From the NCBI GenBank assembly GCA_963663375.1, contig OY760195.1, forward strand, positions 3,286,001-3,350,000: a DNA stretch of 64,000 bases. Direction: 5' to 3'. Below, one piece after another: positions 49,814-57,954 of the stretch. The notes beneath the pieces are model-generated. The model saw only the letters and a program-made list of their open reading frames with translations. It was not told where the DNA came from and searched no databases. Origin of the DNA: JAYREN01 sp963663375 (GTDB lineage Bacteria > Acidobacteriota > Holophagae > Holophagales > Holophagaceae). The position numbers and the translations under genes are program-made. Numbering within the stretch: the stretch's first letter is position 1; each line of letters opens with the position of its first letter.

Positions 49814-51529
49814 ATGCGCATCGGCCTCCTCCAACTCAACACCACCCTCGCAGACCCGGAGGTCAATGGTCGGGCCCTGGAAGCCGCCTACGCGCGTGCC
49901 ATTGCCCAGGGCGCGGAGCTCGTGCTCGCCCCCGAAATGGCGGTGCCGGGCTACCTGGCGGAGGATCGCCTCTGGGAGGTGGGCCTGAGGCGTCGCATCG
50001 CCGCGGAAAACGCTCGGCTTGCGGGGCTTTCCGGGGCGGTGCCCCTGGTGTTCGGCACCTGCAGTCCCAGCCCCTCGGGGCGCCTCTGGAATGAGCTCTG
50101 GTGGTGCGAACAGGGCGGCCTGAGGGGCCTGGCCCGCAAGCGGGTGCTGGCCGCCTACGATGTCTTCGATGAAACGCGGTACTTCGACGCGGGCGTGGAG
50201 ATCCCCGCGCTCATGTCCTGCCAGGGCGAGCGCGTGGGCCTCTCCATCTGCGAGGATCTCTGGGCCGATTCCGAATTGGCGCCAGGGCCCATCCGGTATG
50301 CCTTCGACCCCATCCAGGACCTGGCGGCCCAGGGTGCCACCCTGATTCTCAATGCCAGCGCCAGTCCGGGGCATCTCGGCACCTGGGTGCCCGAGGGCCG
50401 CAGTCCCTCCTGGGCCGTTCCCGGCAAGCTGGAATTGCGCCGCCGTCTCCTGCAAGGCCATGGCGCGCGCTACGGCCTGCCCATCGCCTACGCCTCCCGG
50501 GTGGGAAGCGAGAGCTGGCTGACCTTCGACGGGGGATCGGGCCTGGCCTTCCCCGATGGCACCTGGCGAGGCGCGGAGCCCTTCCAGGAATCAGTCGTGG
50601 TGGTGGATTCCAAGGCGGGCGGTCAGCCCTGGCGGGAAGAACCCTCCGAGGCCAAGTGGCTGCGCAAGGCCCTGGGGCTTGGGCTCCGAGAAAACCTCGC
50701 CAAGCAGGGGCTCGAAGCCGTGGTCGTGGGCCTGTCGGGGGGCATCGACAGCGCCGTGGTCGTGGCCATGGCCGCCGAGAACCTGGGGAGGGAGCGCGTG
50801 CTCGGCGTCGCCCTGCCGACTCGCTACACCAGCCAGGAGAGCCTGCACTTGGCGGAAGTCCAGGCCCGTCAGCTGGGTATCCCCTTCCTGACCCTCGATG
50901 CCGACCGCCCCTTCGCGGGAGCCGAGGCGGCGCTCCAAGGCGTCTTCCCGGATCGCACCTTCTGCCTCACCGACGAGAATCTCCAGAGTCGGGCGCGGGG
51001 CGCGCTGCTGATGGGATTAACGACGGAGCCCCATGTCCACCGCATGCTGGGTACGAATCGCGTGGCCGTGCTCAACACCGGCAACAAGAGCGAAGCCGCC
51101 ACGGGCTATTTCACCCTCTACGGGGATGGCATCGGCGCCCTGGGGATTCTGGGCGATTGCCTCAAACAGCGAGTGTTTGCCTTGGCGCGGGAACTGGGCG
51201 AACAGGTTCCCGAGGGCGTCCTGAAGCGGAAGCCTACCGCAGAACTGGCCCCGGGCCAGACCGATGAAGCCAGCCTGCTTCCCTACGGGATCCTGGATCC
51301 CATCCTGGCGGCCTTCATCGAGACCCGCAGGCCCCTGGAGAGCCTCTCGGAGGATCTCAGCGAGGTGTTGGAGGGCGACGCCCTCGAGCAGGCTCGGGCC
51401 GCCATCCCTCGGGTGATGCGCCTGCTCCGGGGCAGCGAATTCAAGCGGCGGCAGCTTCCCTTCGCCCTCAAGGTGAGTCCCAGGGCCTTCGGCCAGGGCC
51501 GCCGGATTCCGCTGACGGCTACGACCTGA
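49814..51529 (+). CDS. nadE: Glutamine-hydrolysing NAD+ synthetase
   Basis: 571 residues that amidate nicotinic acid adenine dinucleotide to NAD+ using glutamine. N-terminal nitrilase-type glutaminase domain (about 1-265) with the Glu-Lys-Cys triad E41 ('LAPEMAVPGY'), K109 ('LARKRVLAAYDVFDE') and C146 ('LSICEDLW'). C-terminal synthetase domain has the PP-loop S308-S313 ('GLSGGIDSAVVVAMA') and 'NTGNKSEAATGYFTLYGDG', 'RKPTAELAPGQTDEASLLPY'. Full length, two-domain type. Its 3' end overlaps the convergent kinase-like gene by 11 bp. Confidence 0.95.
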   Translation: MRIGLLQLNTTLADPEVNGRALEAAYARAIAQGAELVLAPEMAVPGYLAEDRLWEVGLRRRIAAENARLAGLSGAVPLVFGTCSPSPSGRLWNELWWCEQGGLRGLARKRVLAAYDVFDETRYFDAGVEIPALMSCQGERVGLSICEDLWADSELAPGPIRYAFDPIQDLAAQGATLILNASASPGHLGTWVPEGRSPSWAVPGKLELRRRLLQGHGARYGLPIAYASRVGSESWLTFDGGSGLAFPDGTWRGAEPFQESVVVVDSKAGGQPWREEPSEAKWLRKALGLGLRENLAKQGLEAVVVGLSGGIDSAVVVAMAAENLGRERVLGVALPTRYTSQESLHLAEVQARQLGIPFLTLDADRPFAGAEAALQGVFPDRTFCLTDENLQSRARGALLMGLTTEPHVHRMLGTNRVAVLNTGNKSEAATGYFTLYGDGIGALGILGDCLKQRVFALARELGEQVPEGVLKRKPTAELAPGQTDEASLLPYGILDPILAAFIETRRPLESLSEDLSEVLEGDALEQARAAIPRVMRLLRGSEFKRRQLPFALKVSPRAFGQGRRIPLTATT

Positions 51530-52235
51530 AGTAGTCCGACTCGGGCCAGCTGCCCTTGATGATCTGGAAGCAGGCCTGGGCGATGCTCTCTACGCCCAGG
51601 CGTTCATTGCTGAAGACCGCGTCGTACCAGCGGGGGGAGGTGATATCCGCCTGCAGGCATTCGCTGATGAACTTCTCCCGCAGCTTGGATTGGGCACGGA
51701 CCAGTTCTTCGGCCTCGGCGAGAGGGATCTGCAGGCGGAGGGCGACGGTGGAGGCGCGGAAGGCGAAGCTGCCCTCCAGCCGGAAATGGCGGCAGTTCTT
51801 CAGGTCCTGGCAGGCCACGGCCCCGCCTCGGCCCACGATGATCGCGCTGCCCACCGAGGCGATCTGGACGAGGTGCTTCACCACCTTGCCGTAGGCCTCG
51901 TGGTGGGTGAGGTAGCCAAATTGGGTCCTGAGGATATCCATGGCCTGGCTCTCGTCGCCCAGGTGCCGCAGGAATTCAAGGGAGAGCTGCTCGTCCGAGG
52001 CGACCTTTTCCACCAGGGCCTTGTCGAAGACGGTCCAGGATTCACCGGTGGTTCCCTCGAGGAGTTCCTTCAGGCGCTCCGCCAGGGGAAAGGCCTCGCA
52101 GCCGTATTCCCGGGAGATGGTGATGGTGGGGCGAAGCAGGCCCCTCTGGGTGCGGGCGAGGCGCTCCCGGACCTGGAGCCACGCGGATTCTCGCTGCTCG
52201 ATGCTTGGGATCAAGGAGTCGTAGGTCTTGCCCAT
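51519..52235 (-). CDS. Cytidylate-kinase-like family protein
   Basis: 238 residues of the 'cytidylate kinase-like' family (AAK6/CMP-kinase-2 type). 'PTITISREYGCEAFPLAERL' is the family's P-loop-equivalent start (family 'itISRe.GsgG..ia..LA'), but the classical GxxGxGK loop is degenerate here (GCEAF). Other family stretches are 'TVFDKALVEKVA', 'SAIIVGRGGAVACQDLKNCR' and 'HFRLEGSFAFR'. Function unknown; some members may be nucleotide kinases. Start ATG 52235 is preceded by GGAG. Downstream gene order and the convergent overlap with nadE are the only context. Confidence 0.8.
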   Translation of the reverse strand: MGKTYDSLIPSIEQRESAWLQVRERLARTQRGLLRPTITISREYGCEAFPLAERLKELLEGTTGESWTVFDKALVEKVASDEQLSLEFLRHLGDESQAMDILRTQFGYLTHHEAYGKVVKHLVQIASVGSAIIVGRGGAVACQDLKNCRHFRLEGSFAFRASTVALRLQIPLAEAEELVRAQSKLREKFISECLQADITSPRWYDAVFSNERLGVESIAQACFQIIKGSWPESDYFRS

Positions 52236-52304
52236 GGCATCTCCGGCATCTAGAGGATGAGGTCTGCCCCTGGAACATAGGGCGCGCCGGGCCATTCGCA
52301 AGGC

Positions 52305-53054
52305 TCAATCCCGCCGGAAGATCTTCAGTTCCGTGATCTCCACCGCGGTCTCCAGCGGATCCACCATCACCTGCTGAAGGAGTGTACGGTCCAGGAAATA
52401 GATGTGGTCGTCGAGGGTCGGCACGGGCGTCCCCAGGGGATTGAAGACATGGTTTCCGGCCCCAGAAAAGGGCTCTCCGGGGTATTCGGAGGCTGCCACG
52501 CAGCAGCCCACCGTGAAGACGCCATTCTCGATGGCCCGAGCCCGGAGCAGGGTGGACCAGACCTCGTCCCGGCGCCAGGGCCACCAGGCCACCGCCAGCA
52601 GCAGATCGCAGCGGCCCTGCAGGCGCAGGGTTCGCGCCTGCTCGGGGAAACGCACATCGTTGCAGTTGAGCAGGCCCAGGGTCCATTCCTTGAAGGTCAG
52701 CGCCGCGTAGCCATCGCCCGGCTGCCAGAGGGTGGCCTCGCCATTGGGGAGAAAGAGGTGGACCTTGTCGTAGCGGGCCATTTCTTCGCCCCGATGCCAA
52801 AGGGTCATCCGGTTGCGGTGGTCCTCGGTGAAGGAGCCAAAGGCGAAGAGGGCCCCAGGGTGGTCACCGGAGATCTCGCGGAAGAGGTGCCGGATTACCT
52901 CCGGATTTAGGCTTCGGGTGTAGCCGTGCAGAAAGGATTCGGGGAATACGATCAGCTCCGCTCCGGCCCCTGCGGCAGCCTGGGCTTCACTTCGGCAGCG
53001 TTGCAGGTTGCTTTCGGGATCCATGCAGACGAAGCGGGAAAGGTGGACCTTCAT
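52305..53054 (-). CDS. Nitrilase-superfamily carbon-nitrogen hydrolase
   Basis: 249 residues with the Glu-Lys-Cys triad: E39 ('LIVFPESFLHGY'), K97 ('ARYDKVHLFLP') and C131 ('LLNCNDVRFPEQAR'). 'VFPESFLHGY' and 'NDVRFPE' match amidase/omega-amidase type members. Likely hydrolyses a small amide such as an omega-amide or carbamoylated compound; substrate unknown. ATG 53054 chosen because GGAG is 7 nt upstream; a continuing in-frame reading further upstream runs through the HD gene and tRNA-Leu on the opposite strand and is spurious. Confidence 0.87.
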   Translation of the reverse strand: MKVHLSRFVCMDPESNLQRCRSEAQAAAGAGAELIVFPESFLHGYTRSLNPEVIRHLFREISGDHPGALFAFGSFTEDHRNRMTLWHRGEEMARYDKVHLFLPNGEATLWQPGDGYAALTFKEWTLGLLNCNDVRFPEQARTLRLQGRCDLLLAVAWWPWRRDEVWSTLLRARAIENGVFTVGCCVAASEYPGEPFSGAGNHVFNPLGTPVPTLDDHIYFLDRTLLQQVMVDPLETAVEITELKIFRRD

Positions 53055-53153
53055 CACATGACTCCGCAATGCACGAGTGGGCGCAGGATTCAAGGGTACC
53101 GGGTCGGCCCAGGCTTGGTAACCTTGGGCTTCGGCTATTTCCCTGAGAGGTCT

Positions 53154-53864
53154 ATGACAGCTCCCAATCTTTGTGCCCGCAACGCCATGTCTCAAGCCTT
53201 GGAGGCGGCGCTTGGCACCTGTGGTTCCGTATTTCCCGCGAAGGGCGACAGCCCCGCAGAGTTGCCTTCGGCCGCCTTTTCTCCCAGTCCCCGCCTGGCG
53301 GAGGCCCTGCGCTTCGCCCTCGAAAAGCACGGCGGACAGGCGCGCAAGGGCACGACGGTGCCCTACGTAACCCACCTGCTGGCGGTGAGTGCGCTGGTGG
53401 GCGAAAGTGGTGGTGGGGAAGAAGAAATGATGGCGGCGCTCCTGCACGATGCCGTGGAGGATGGCGGCGGCGCGCCGGTGCTGGAGGAGATTCGGAGGCA
53501 GTTCGGCCAGGCCGTGGCCGACATCGTCGACGGCTGCACTGATGACGACTCCGGCGCCGAGAAGGCCCCTTGGCTGGAGCGCAAGCGAGTCTACCTGGAG
53601 CACCTCGCCAAGGCTCCCCTCGCCGTGCTGCGGGTGGCCTGCGCCGACAAGCTGCACAATGCCCTCGCCATCTCCAGGGATCTCCGGGATCAGGGTCCCT
53701 CCGCCTTCCTGCGCTTCCGGGGCGACCGGGAAGGGACGCTCTGGTACTACCGCTCCATGGCCCGCATCTTCGGGGCCCTCATCCTGGATGAGCCCGAGCT
53801 GGACCCCGGCTTCCGCGCCATGATCCGTGAACTCCGCGAGACCGTGGCGGGCCTCGAAAACTGA
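53154..53864 (+). CDS. HD-domain phosphohydrolase (RelA/SpoT hydrolase-like)
   Basis: 236 residues. The HD_4 domain shows the SpoT/MESH1-type layout: 'AEALRFALEKHGGQARKGTT', H74 ('VTHLLAVSALV'), H98-D99 ('AALLHDAVEDGG'), 'IRRQFGQAVADIVDGCTDDD' and 'RVACADKLHNALAISRDLR' (cf. SpoT 'KLADRLHN'). No synthetase or ACT domain, so it resembles small ppGpp hydrolases (MESH1-like); whether it cleaves (p)ppGpp is untested. Start ATG 53154 with GAGG just upstream; a later in-frame ATG is possible. Divergent from the nitrilase gene. Confidence 0.87.
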   Translation: MTAPNLCARNAMSQALEAALGTCGSVFPAKGDSPAELPSAAFSPSPRLAEALRFALEKHGGQARKGTTVPYVTHLLAVSALVGESGGGEEEMMAALLHDAVEDGGGAPVLEEIRRQFGQAVADIVDGCTDDDSGAEKAPWLERKRVYLEHLAKAPLAVLRVACADKLHNALAISRDLRDQGPSAFLRFRGDREGTLWYYRSMARIFGALILDEPELDPGFRAMIRELRETVAGLEN

Positions 53865-53882
53865 TCTCGCAATGCCCTGACG

Positions 53883-53912
53883 AAAGAAGGCCCGCATGCG
53901 GGCCTTCTTTTT
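53883..53912. terminator. Palindromic intrinsic terminator between HD gene and tRNA-Leu
   Basis: AAAGAAGGCCC and GGGCCTTCTTT flank GCATGC, so the whole 28 bp (53883-53910) is a perfect palindrome, with T-runs on both strands (TTTTT on plus). It can end both the rightward HD gene and the leftward tRNA gene. Confidence 0.85.
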
Positions 53913-53918
53913 CATCGT

Positions 53919-54004
53919 TGGTGCCGGTGGTCGGGGTCGAACCAACACTCCCTTGCGGGAAACAGATTTTGAGTCTGCCGCGTCTGCCATTTCGCCACAC
54001 CGGC
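53919..54004 (-). tRNA. tRNA-Leu (anticodon CAA)
   Basis: 86-nt class II tRNA with encoded CCA. Acceptor stem GCCGGTG pairs with CACCGGC; D arm contains GGCAGACGCG; anticodon stem GCAGA/TCTGT encloses the loop CTCAAAA, giving anticodon CAA (reads UUG); long variable arm TCCCGCAAGGGA; T arm GTTGGTTCGACCCCGAC; discriminator A. A palindromic terminator lies directly downstream. Confidence 0.95.
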
Positions 54005-54084
54005 GCGGACCCTCAGCATAGCGCAGGTCGGGGTACAAGCGAAGCGCTCCCAGGAGGAGCGCTTCGCTTGCTCGGCCGGCGAGA

Positions 54085-55398
54085 CTATTCCAGGCCGAAG
54101 GTGGAGGTCTCCAGTTCCTTCTTGATCATGGACATGAACTGATCGGCGGTAGCGCCGTCGATGATGCGGTGGTCGAAGGAGAGGCTGGAGAACATCATCT
54201 GGCGGATGGCTATGGAATCCGTGCCATCGGGGGCCGTGATCACCACGGGGCGCTTGACGATGGCGCCAATGCCCTGGATGGCCACCTGGGGCTGATTGAT
54301 GATGGGCAGGCCGAAGACATCGCCATAGACGCCGGGATTGGTAATGGTGAAGGTGCCCCCGGAGATCTCATCGGGCTTGAGTTGCTTGGCCCGGGCCCGG
54401 TCCGCCAGGTCGCTGAGGCTGCGGGCCAGGCCGCCCAGATTCAGCTGGTCAGCATTCTTGATGACGGGGACGATGAGGCCCCAGTCCAGGCTCACGGCGA
54501 CGCCGAGGTTGATGTCCTGCTTGTAGGCGATGGCATCGCCATCCACCGAGGCATTGATCACGGGGAAGGCGCGGAGGGCCTTGGCCACCGCCGCCATGAT
54601 GAAGGGCATGAAGCTGAGCTTGGACCCGTAGGCTTCGAGGAAGGCCTTCTTGTGCTTCTCGCGCAGTCGAGCCACCGGGGTCATATCGATCTCGAAGACC
54701 GTGTAGACGTGGGCGCTGGTTCGCTTGGAGGCGAGCATGTTGTCGCTGATGATCTTGCGCATCCGGGACATGGGCTCGAGCTTGACGCGCTCTCCAGCGG
54801 CGAAGGCGGGGATGTGGGCCGCCACGGGAGCCGAGAGGGCCGGAACCAGGCCAAGGGTGGGTGCCGAAGGATCGTGGGTGATGCCGGTGGCTTGTGGGGC
54901 ACCCTTGCCCGCGAGGTGGGCCTCCATGTCCTCCTTGGTGACGCGGCCGTGGATGCCGGAGCCCTTCACGGAACGGAGATCCACGCCGTGGGCCGCGGCC
55001 ATGGTCCGCACCAGGGGGCTGGACTTGGAGGTGAGGCGGCCTTCCAGTGAATTGTCGTCCTGGATCGATGGGGCTGCCTGCGCAGGCGCGGGAGCGGGCA
55101 TGGCAGGTGCCTGGGGGGTCGGCAATGGGGCGGCTGCGGCCGGTGCCGCGGCCTTCTCGGAGGCGCTGCCGAGGCGGGCGACGATGGAACCCACGGGTAC
55201 CGTCTGGTTCTCAGGCACGAGGATCTCTAGGAGAGTGCCAGCGATGGGCGCCGGAATCTCCGCATCCACCTTGTCGGTGGAAATCTCGTAAAGGGTCTCG
55301 TCCTTGCCGATGGCCTCTCCCACTTTGCGATGCCACTTGAGAATGGTCGCTTCTGCAATGGATTCGCCCATCTGCGGCATGACGACATCGAAGGCCAT
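54085..55398 (-). CDS. 2-oxo acid dehydrogenase E2 (dihydrolipoamide acyltransferase)
   Basis: 437 residues. N-terminal lipoyl domain (about 1-80) with the lipoylated K43 in 'EISTDKVDAEIPAPIAG', Ala/Pro-rich linker (about 85-115), peripheral E1/E3-binding domain ('SSPLVRTMAAAHGVDLRSVK', 'GSGIHGRVTKEDMEAHLAGK') and catalytic CAT domain (about 205-435) with the active-site 'LSFDHRIIDGATADQFM' (H-x3-D-G). It transfers acyl groups to CoA in pyruvate, 2-oxoglutarate or branched-chain dehydrogenase complexes. No E1 or E3 gene is adjacent; it follows gatA by 11 bp. The exact complex cannot be assigned. Confidence 0.92.
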   Translation of the reverse strand: MAFDVVMPQMGESIAEATILKWHRKVGEAIGKDETLYEISTDKVDAEIPAPIAGTLLEILVPENQTVPVGSIVARLGSASEKAAAPAAAAPLPTPQAPAMPAPAPAQAAPSIQDDNSLEGRLTSKSSPLVRTMAAAHGVDLRSVKGSGIHGRVTKEDMEAHLAGKGAPQATGITHDPSAPTLGLVPALSAPVAAHIPAFAAGERVKLEPMSRMRKIISDNMLASKRTSAHVYTVFEIDMTPVARLREKHKKAFLEAYGSKLSFMPFIMAAVAKALRAFPVINASVDGDAIAYKQDINLGVAVSLDWGLIVPVIKNADQLNLGGLARSLSDLADRARAKQLKPDEISGGTFTITNPGVYGDVFGLPIINQPQVAIQGIGAIVKRPVVITAPDGTDSIAIRQMMFSSLSFDHRIIDGATADQFMSMIKKELETSTFGLE

Positions 55399-55409
55399 GG
55401 AGGCTCCTG

Positions 55410-56861
55410 TTAATCGAGGTTGGGTTTGCGGAGGTGGTGGTCCGTGAGGTCCTGGAAGGCTGCCCCGACTTCGAGCAACTGGACATCCGAAAGGGAAGGG
55501 CCCACGAACTGGAGACCCACGGGCATTCCGTTGGAGAACCCAGCGGGCACGGCAAGGGCCGGAAGGGAGGCCAAGGCCATGGTCACGGTGAAGACATCGG
55601 CCAGGTACATGGATAGCGGGTCCGCGGTCTTCGCCCCGATGGGGAAGGCGATGGAGGGGCTCACTGGGGTTGCGAGGATGTCCACGTGGTTGAAGGCTTC
55701 CTGGAAGTCGCGGGCGATGAGGGTTCGGGCCTTGAGTGCCTTGAGGTAGAACGCGTCGTAGTAGCCCTTGGAAAGACAGAAGGCGCCCAGCAGGATCCGG
55801 CGTTTGACCTCGGGGCCCAGGCCCTTGTCCCGCGTGTTCGAGATCATGCCGTGCAGGCTGTCTCCGGGTTCCCGAGCGCCGAACCTTACGCCGTCGAAGC
55901 GGGAAAGGTTGCTGGATACCTCCGAGGTATTCAGGAGGTAGTAGGTATCGATGGCGAAGCGGGTGTGCGGCAGGGAAACCTCCACCAACTCCACTCCTTC
56001 GGATGCCAGTCGATCCAAGGCCGTTTCAATCACGGTGCGAACGCCCGGCTCGATGCCCTCGGCAAAGTACTCCCGGGGGATGCCCATTCGCAGTCCCTTC
56101 AGAGGAGCTGAGATCGGTCGGGAAAGGCGTTCCGCGCCCGGCAGATCCACGCTGGTGCTGTCCAAGGGGTCGCGACCCACCATGGGGGCGAGCCCGAGTG
56201 CCAATTCCTTGGCACTCGCGGCCACCGGCCCCACTTGATCCAGGGAGGAGGCCATGGCCGTGACGCCGCTGCGGCTGAGAACACCATAAGTGGGGCGCAG
56301 GGCGCTGACGCCGCAGAATGCCGCGGGCAGGCGCACGGACCCTCCGGTGTCAGTGCCGAGGGCGAAGGGGGCGTAGCCCGCCGCCACTGCCACGATGGCC
56401 CCGGAGCTGCTGCCCCCAGGCACTCTGGAGGAATCCCAGGGGTTCAGGGTCGGACCCTGGGCGCTGTACTCGCCGCTGGAACCCATGGCGAACTCATCCA
56501 TATTGGCCTTGGCCAGGGGGACCGCCCCCGAATCCAAGAGCCGCTGCACGACGGTTGCATTGTGGGTGGCGGTGTAGCCCTGCATGACCTTTGAGCCATT
56601 GGTGAGGGCCATCCCCTTCACGTTGATATTGTCCTTGATCACGACGGGGATCCCCAGCATGGGACCCCGCTCACCGCGACGAAGGCGCAGATCGGCGGCC
56701 TGGGCCGCCGCTAGGGTTCGATCGCGATCGCGAGATGTCAGGGCATTGAGCCGACCCTCGAGCCGGTCGATCCGGTCCATGCAGGCCAGGGCGAGAAAGG
56801 TCGAGGAGAGGTCTCCCGCGCCCAGTCCTTCCCGCCATTCGATGAGACTTGCTCCGGCCAT
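55410..56861 (-). CDS. gatA: Asp-tRNA(Asn)/Glu-tRNA(Gln) amidotransferase subunit A
   Basis: 483-residue amidase-signature enzyme that releases ammonia from glutamine for tRNA-dependent Asn/Gln formation in the GatCAB complex. The Ser-cis-Ser-Lys triad fits the family spacing (79/154/178): K76 ('PVVIKDNIN'), S151 ('PGGSSSGAIVAVAAG') and S175 ('TDTGGSVRLPAAFCG'). The signature's Gly-Gly after SS is Ser-Gly-Ala here, a mild deviation. gatB and gatC are not adjacent. Start ATG 56861 chosen for GGAG 8 nt upstream; the frame stays open upstream but with no support. E2 gene follows immediately. Confidence 0.93.
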   Translation of the reverse strand: MAGASLIEWREGLGAGDLSSTFLALACMDRIDRLEGRLNALTSRDRDRTLAAAQAADLRLRRGERGPMLGIPVVIKDNINVKGMALTNGSKVMQGYTATHNATVVQRLLDSGAVPLAKANMDEFAMGSSGEYSAQGPTLNPWDSSRVPGGSSSGAIVAVAAGYAPFALGTDTGGSVRLPAAFCGVSALRPTYGVLSRSGVTAMASSLDQVGPVAASAKELALGLAPMVGRDPLDSTSVDLPGAERLSRPISAPLKGLRMGIPREYFAEGIEPGVRTVIETALDRLASEGVELVEVSLPHTRFAIDTYYLLNTSEVSSNLSRFDGVRFGAREPGDSLHGMISNTRDKGLGPEVKRRILLGAFCLSKGYYDAFYLKALKARTLIARDFQEAFNHVDILATPVSPSIAFPIGAKTADPLSMYLADVFTVTMALASLPALAVPAGFSNGMPVGLQFVGPSLSDVQLLEVGAAFQDLTDHHLRKPNLD

Positions 56862-57156
56862 GGTTCGCTCTCCGGAGATCGAGTGTGGCAGTATTCGGGA
56901 AGAGGTGGAGACCTCACCCCGCGCTGTATTTGACTTCCGGTAGTGCTTTTCCGATGCACAGACTAGGCTATCCTCTTGAACAAGCCCCATCTGAAACCCG
57001 ACTGCGGACTCCCGATGAACCCACTCGATACCAAGGTCACCCTCCTGGGGATGCCAAGGCGACAACGTCCCCCTCGATTCATCCAGGGCATCGCCATCGT
57101 CATCACGAACCACCTGCGCACCTTTACTGGGCGCCTATTCACGAAGGGATGAGGAC
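56862..57156. other. Divergent spacer between gatA and the PP2C-pil genes
   Basis: 295 bp. Leftward gatA and rightward PP2C transcripts must start here. On the plus strand 'TTGACTTCC' (about 56930) resembles a -35 box without a matching -10 at 17 bp, and TATCCT follows further on. Nothing decisive; no ORF. Confidence 0.4.
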
Positions 57157-57918
57157 ATGCGGGTTCTTGCCGCTGGGCAGACGGATGTCGGGTGCGTCAG
57201 GAAGCACAACGAGGACAACTTCCTCATCGACAACGAACTTGGGCTCTTTGTCGTCGCCGATGGACTCGGCGGCCACGCCGCTGGTGAGGTTGCCAGCCAG
57301 ATTGTGGTGGAAAAGATCGGGCAATTCATCGCGCAGACGGTGGAGCAGGACCGCACCTGGCCCCTCGATTACGATGTGAATCTGCCTTTCGATGGGAATC
57401 GTCTGAAGGCCGCACTCCTGCTTTCCGATCAGGCGATCGTGGACGATATTCGAACGAATCCCGAGCGCGAATCTATGGGGTCGACCGTGGTGGCCTGTCT
57501 GGTGAGGAATGATCGGGTCACCCTGGTACACGTTGGTGATAGCCGAGCCTATCTACTGGATCCTGATGGCATAAGGCAGGTGACACGAGATCATTCCTGG
57601 GTGGCCGAGCAGGTCGCCAACGGGATTCTCACCTCCGATGAGGCCAGAAAACATCCCTTTCGGAACGTGATCACACAAGCCCTTGGTAATGGTGGAGACC
57701 TGGATGTGGCGGTCCAAGAGATCCAGGTCAAGGAATTGGACCGACTCTTGCTTTGCTCTGATGGTCTTTCCGGAATGGTTCAAGATGCTGACATTTGGAG
57801 TATCGTTCAAGGAGCTCCAACCCTTCAGCAGGCCGCCCGGGAATTGATTGAAAAGGCCAGAGACAATGGGGGAGAGGACAACATAACGGTGGTTATTGTT
57901 GGTATTGATGCCGAGTAA
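57157..57918 (+). CDS. PP2C-type serine/threonine phosphatase (Stp-like)
   Basis: 253-residue cytoplasmic PPM phosphatase with the metal-binding aspartates in the usual places: 'VRKHNEDNFLIDN' (motif 1), 'LFVVADGLGGHAAGEVAS' (motif 2), 'MGSTVVACLV', 'LVHVGDSRAYLL', 'LLLCSDGLSGMV' (motif 8) and 'NGGEDNITVVIV' (motif 11). Full domain, no TM. Usually paired with PASTA-type kinases; none is visible here. Thirty-six bp upstream of pilM on the same strand, so it may be co-transcribed with the pilus genes. Confidence 0.93.
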   Translation: MRVLAAGQTDVGCVRKHNEDNFLIDNELGLFVVADGLGGHAAGEVASQIVVEKIGQFIAQTVEQDRTWPLDYDVNLPFDGNRLKAALLLSDQAIVDDIRTNPERESMGSTVVACLVRNDRVTLVHVGDSRAYLLDPDGIRQVTRDHSWVAEQVANGILTSDEARKHPFRNVITQALGNGGDLDVAVQEIQVKELDRLLLCSDGLSGMVQDADIWSIVQGAPTLQQAARELIEKARDNGGEDNITVVIVGIDAE

Positions 57919-57954
57919 TTCGAGCCAATTCCATGAAAATACTTGACGAGGCCG

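Noticed and set aside
52305..54038. 577-codon reading of the nitrilase gene extending upstream
   Set aside because: The extension runs through tRNA-Leu and opposite the HD hydrolase; the nitrilase N-terminus with RBS is at 53054.
55410..57113. Longer gatA start upstream of 56861
   Set aside because: The extra 84 residues match no GatA N-terminus and lack an RBS; GGAG precedes 56861.
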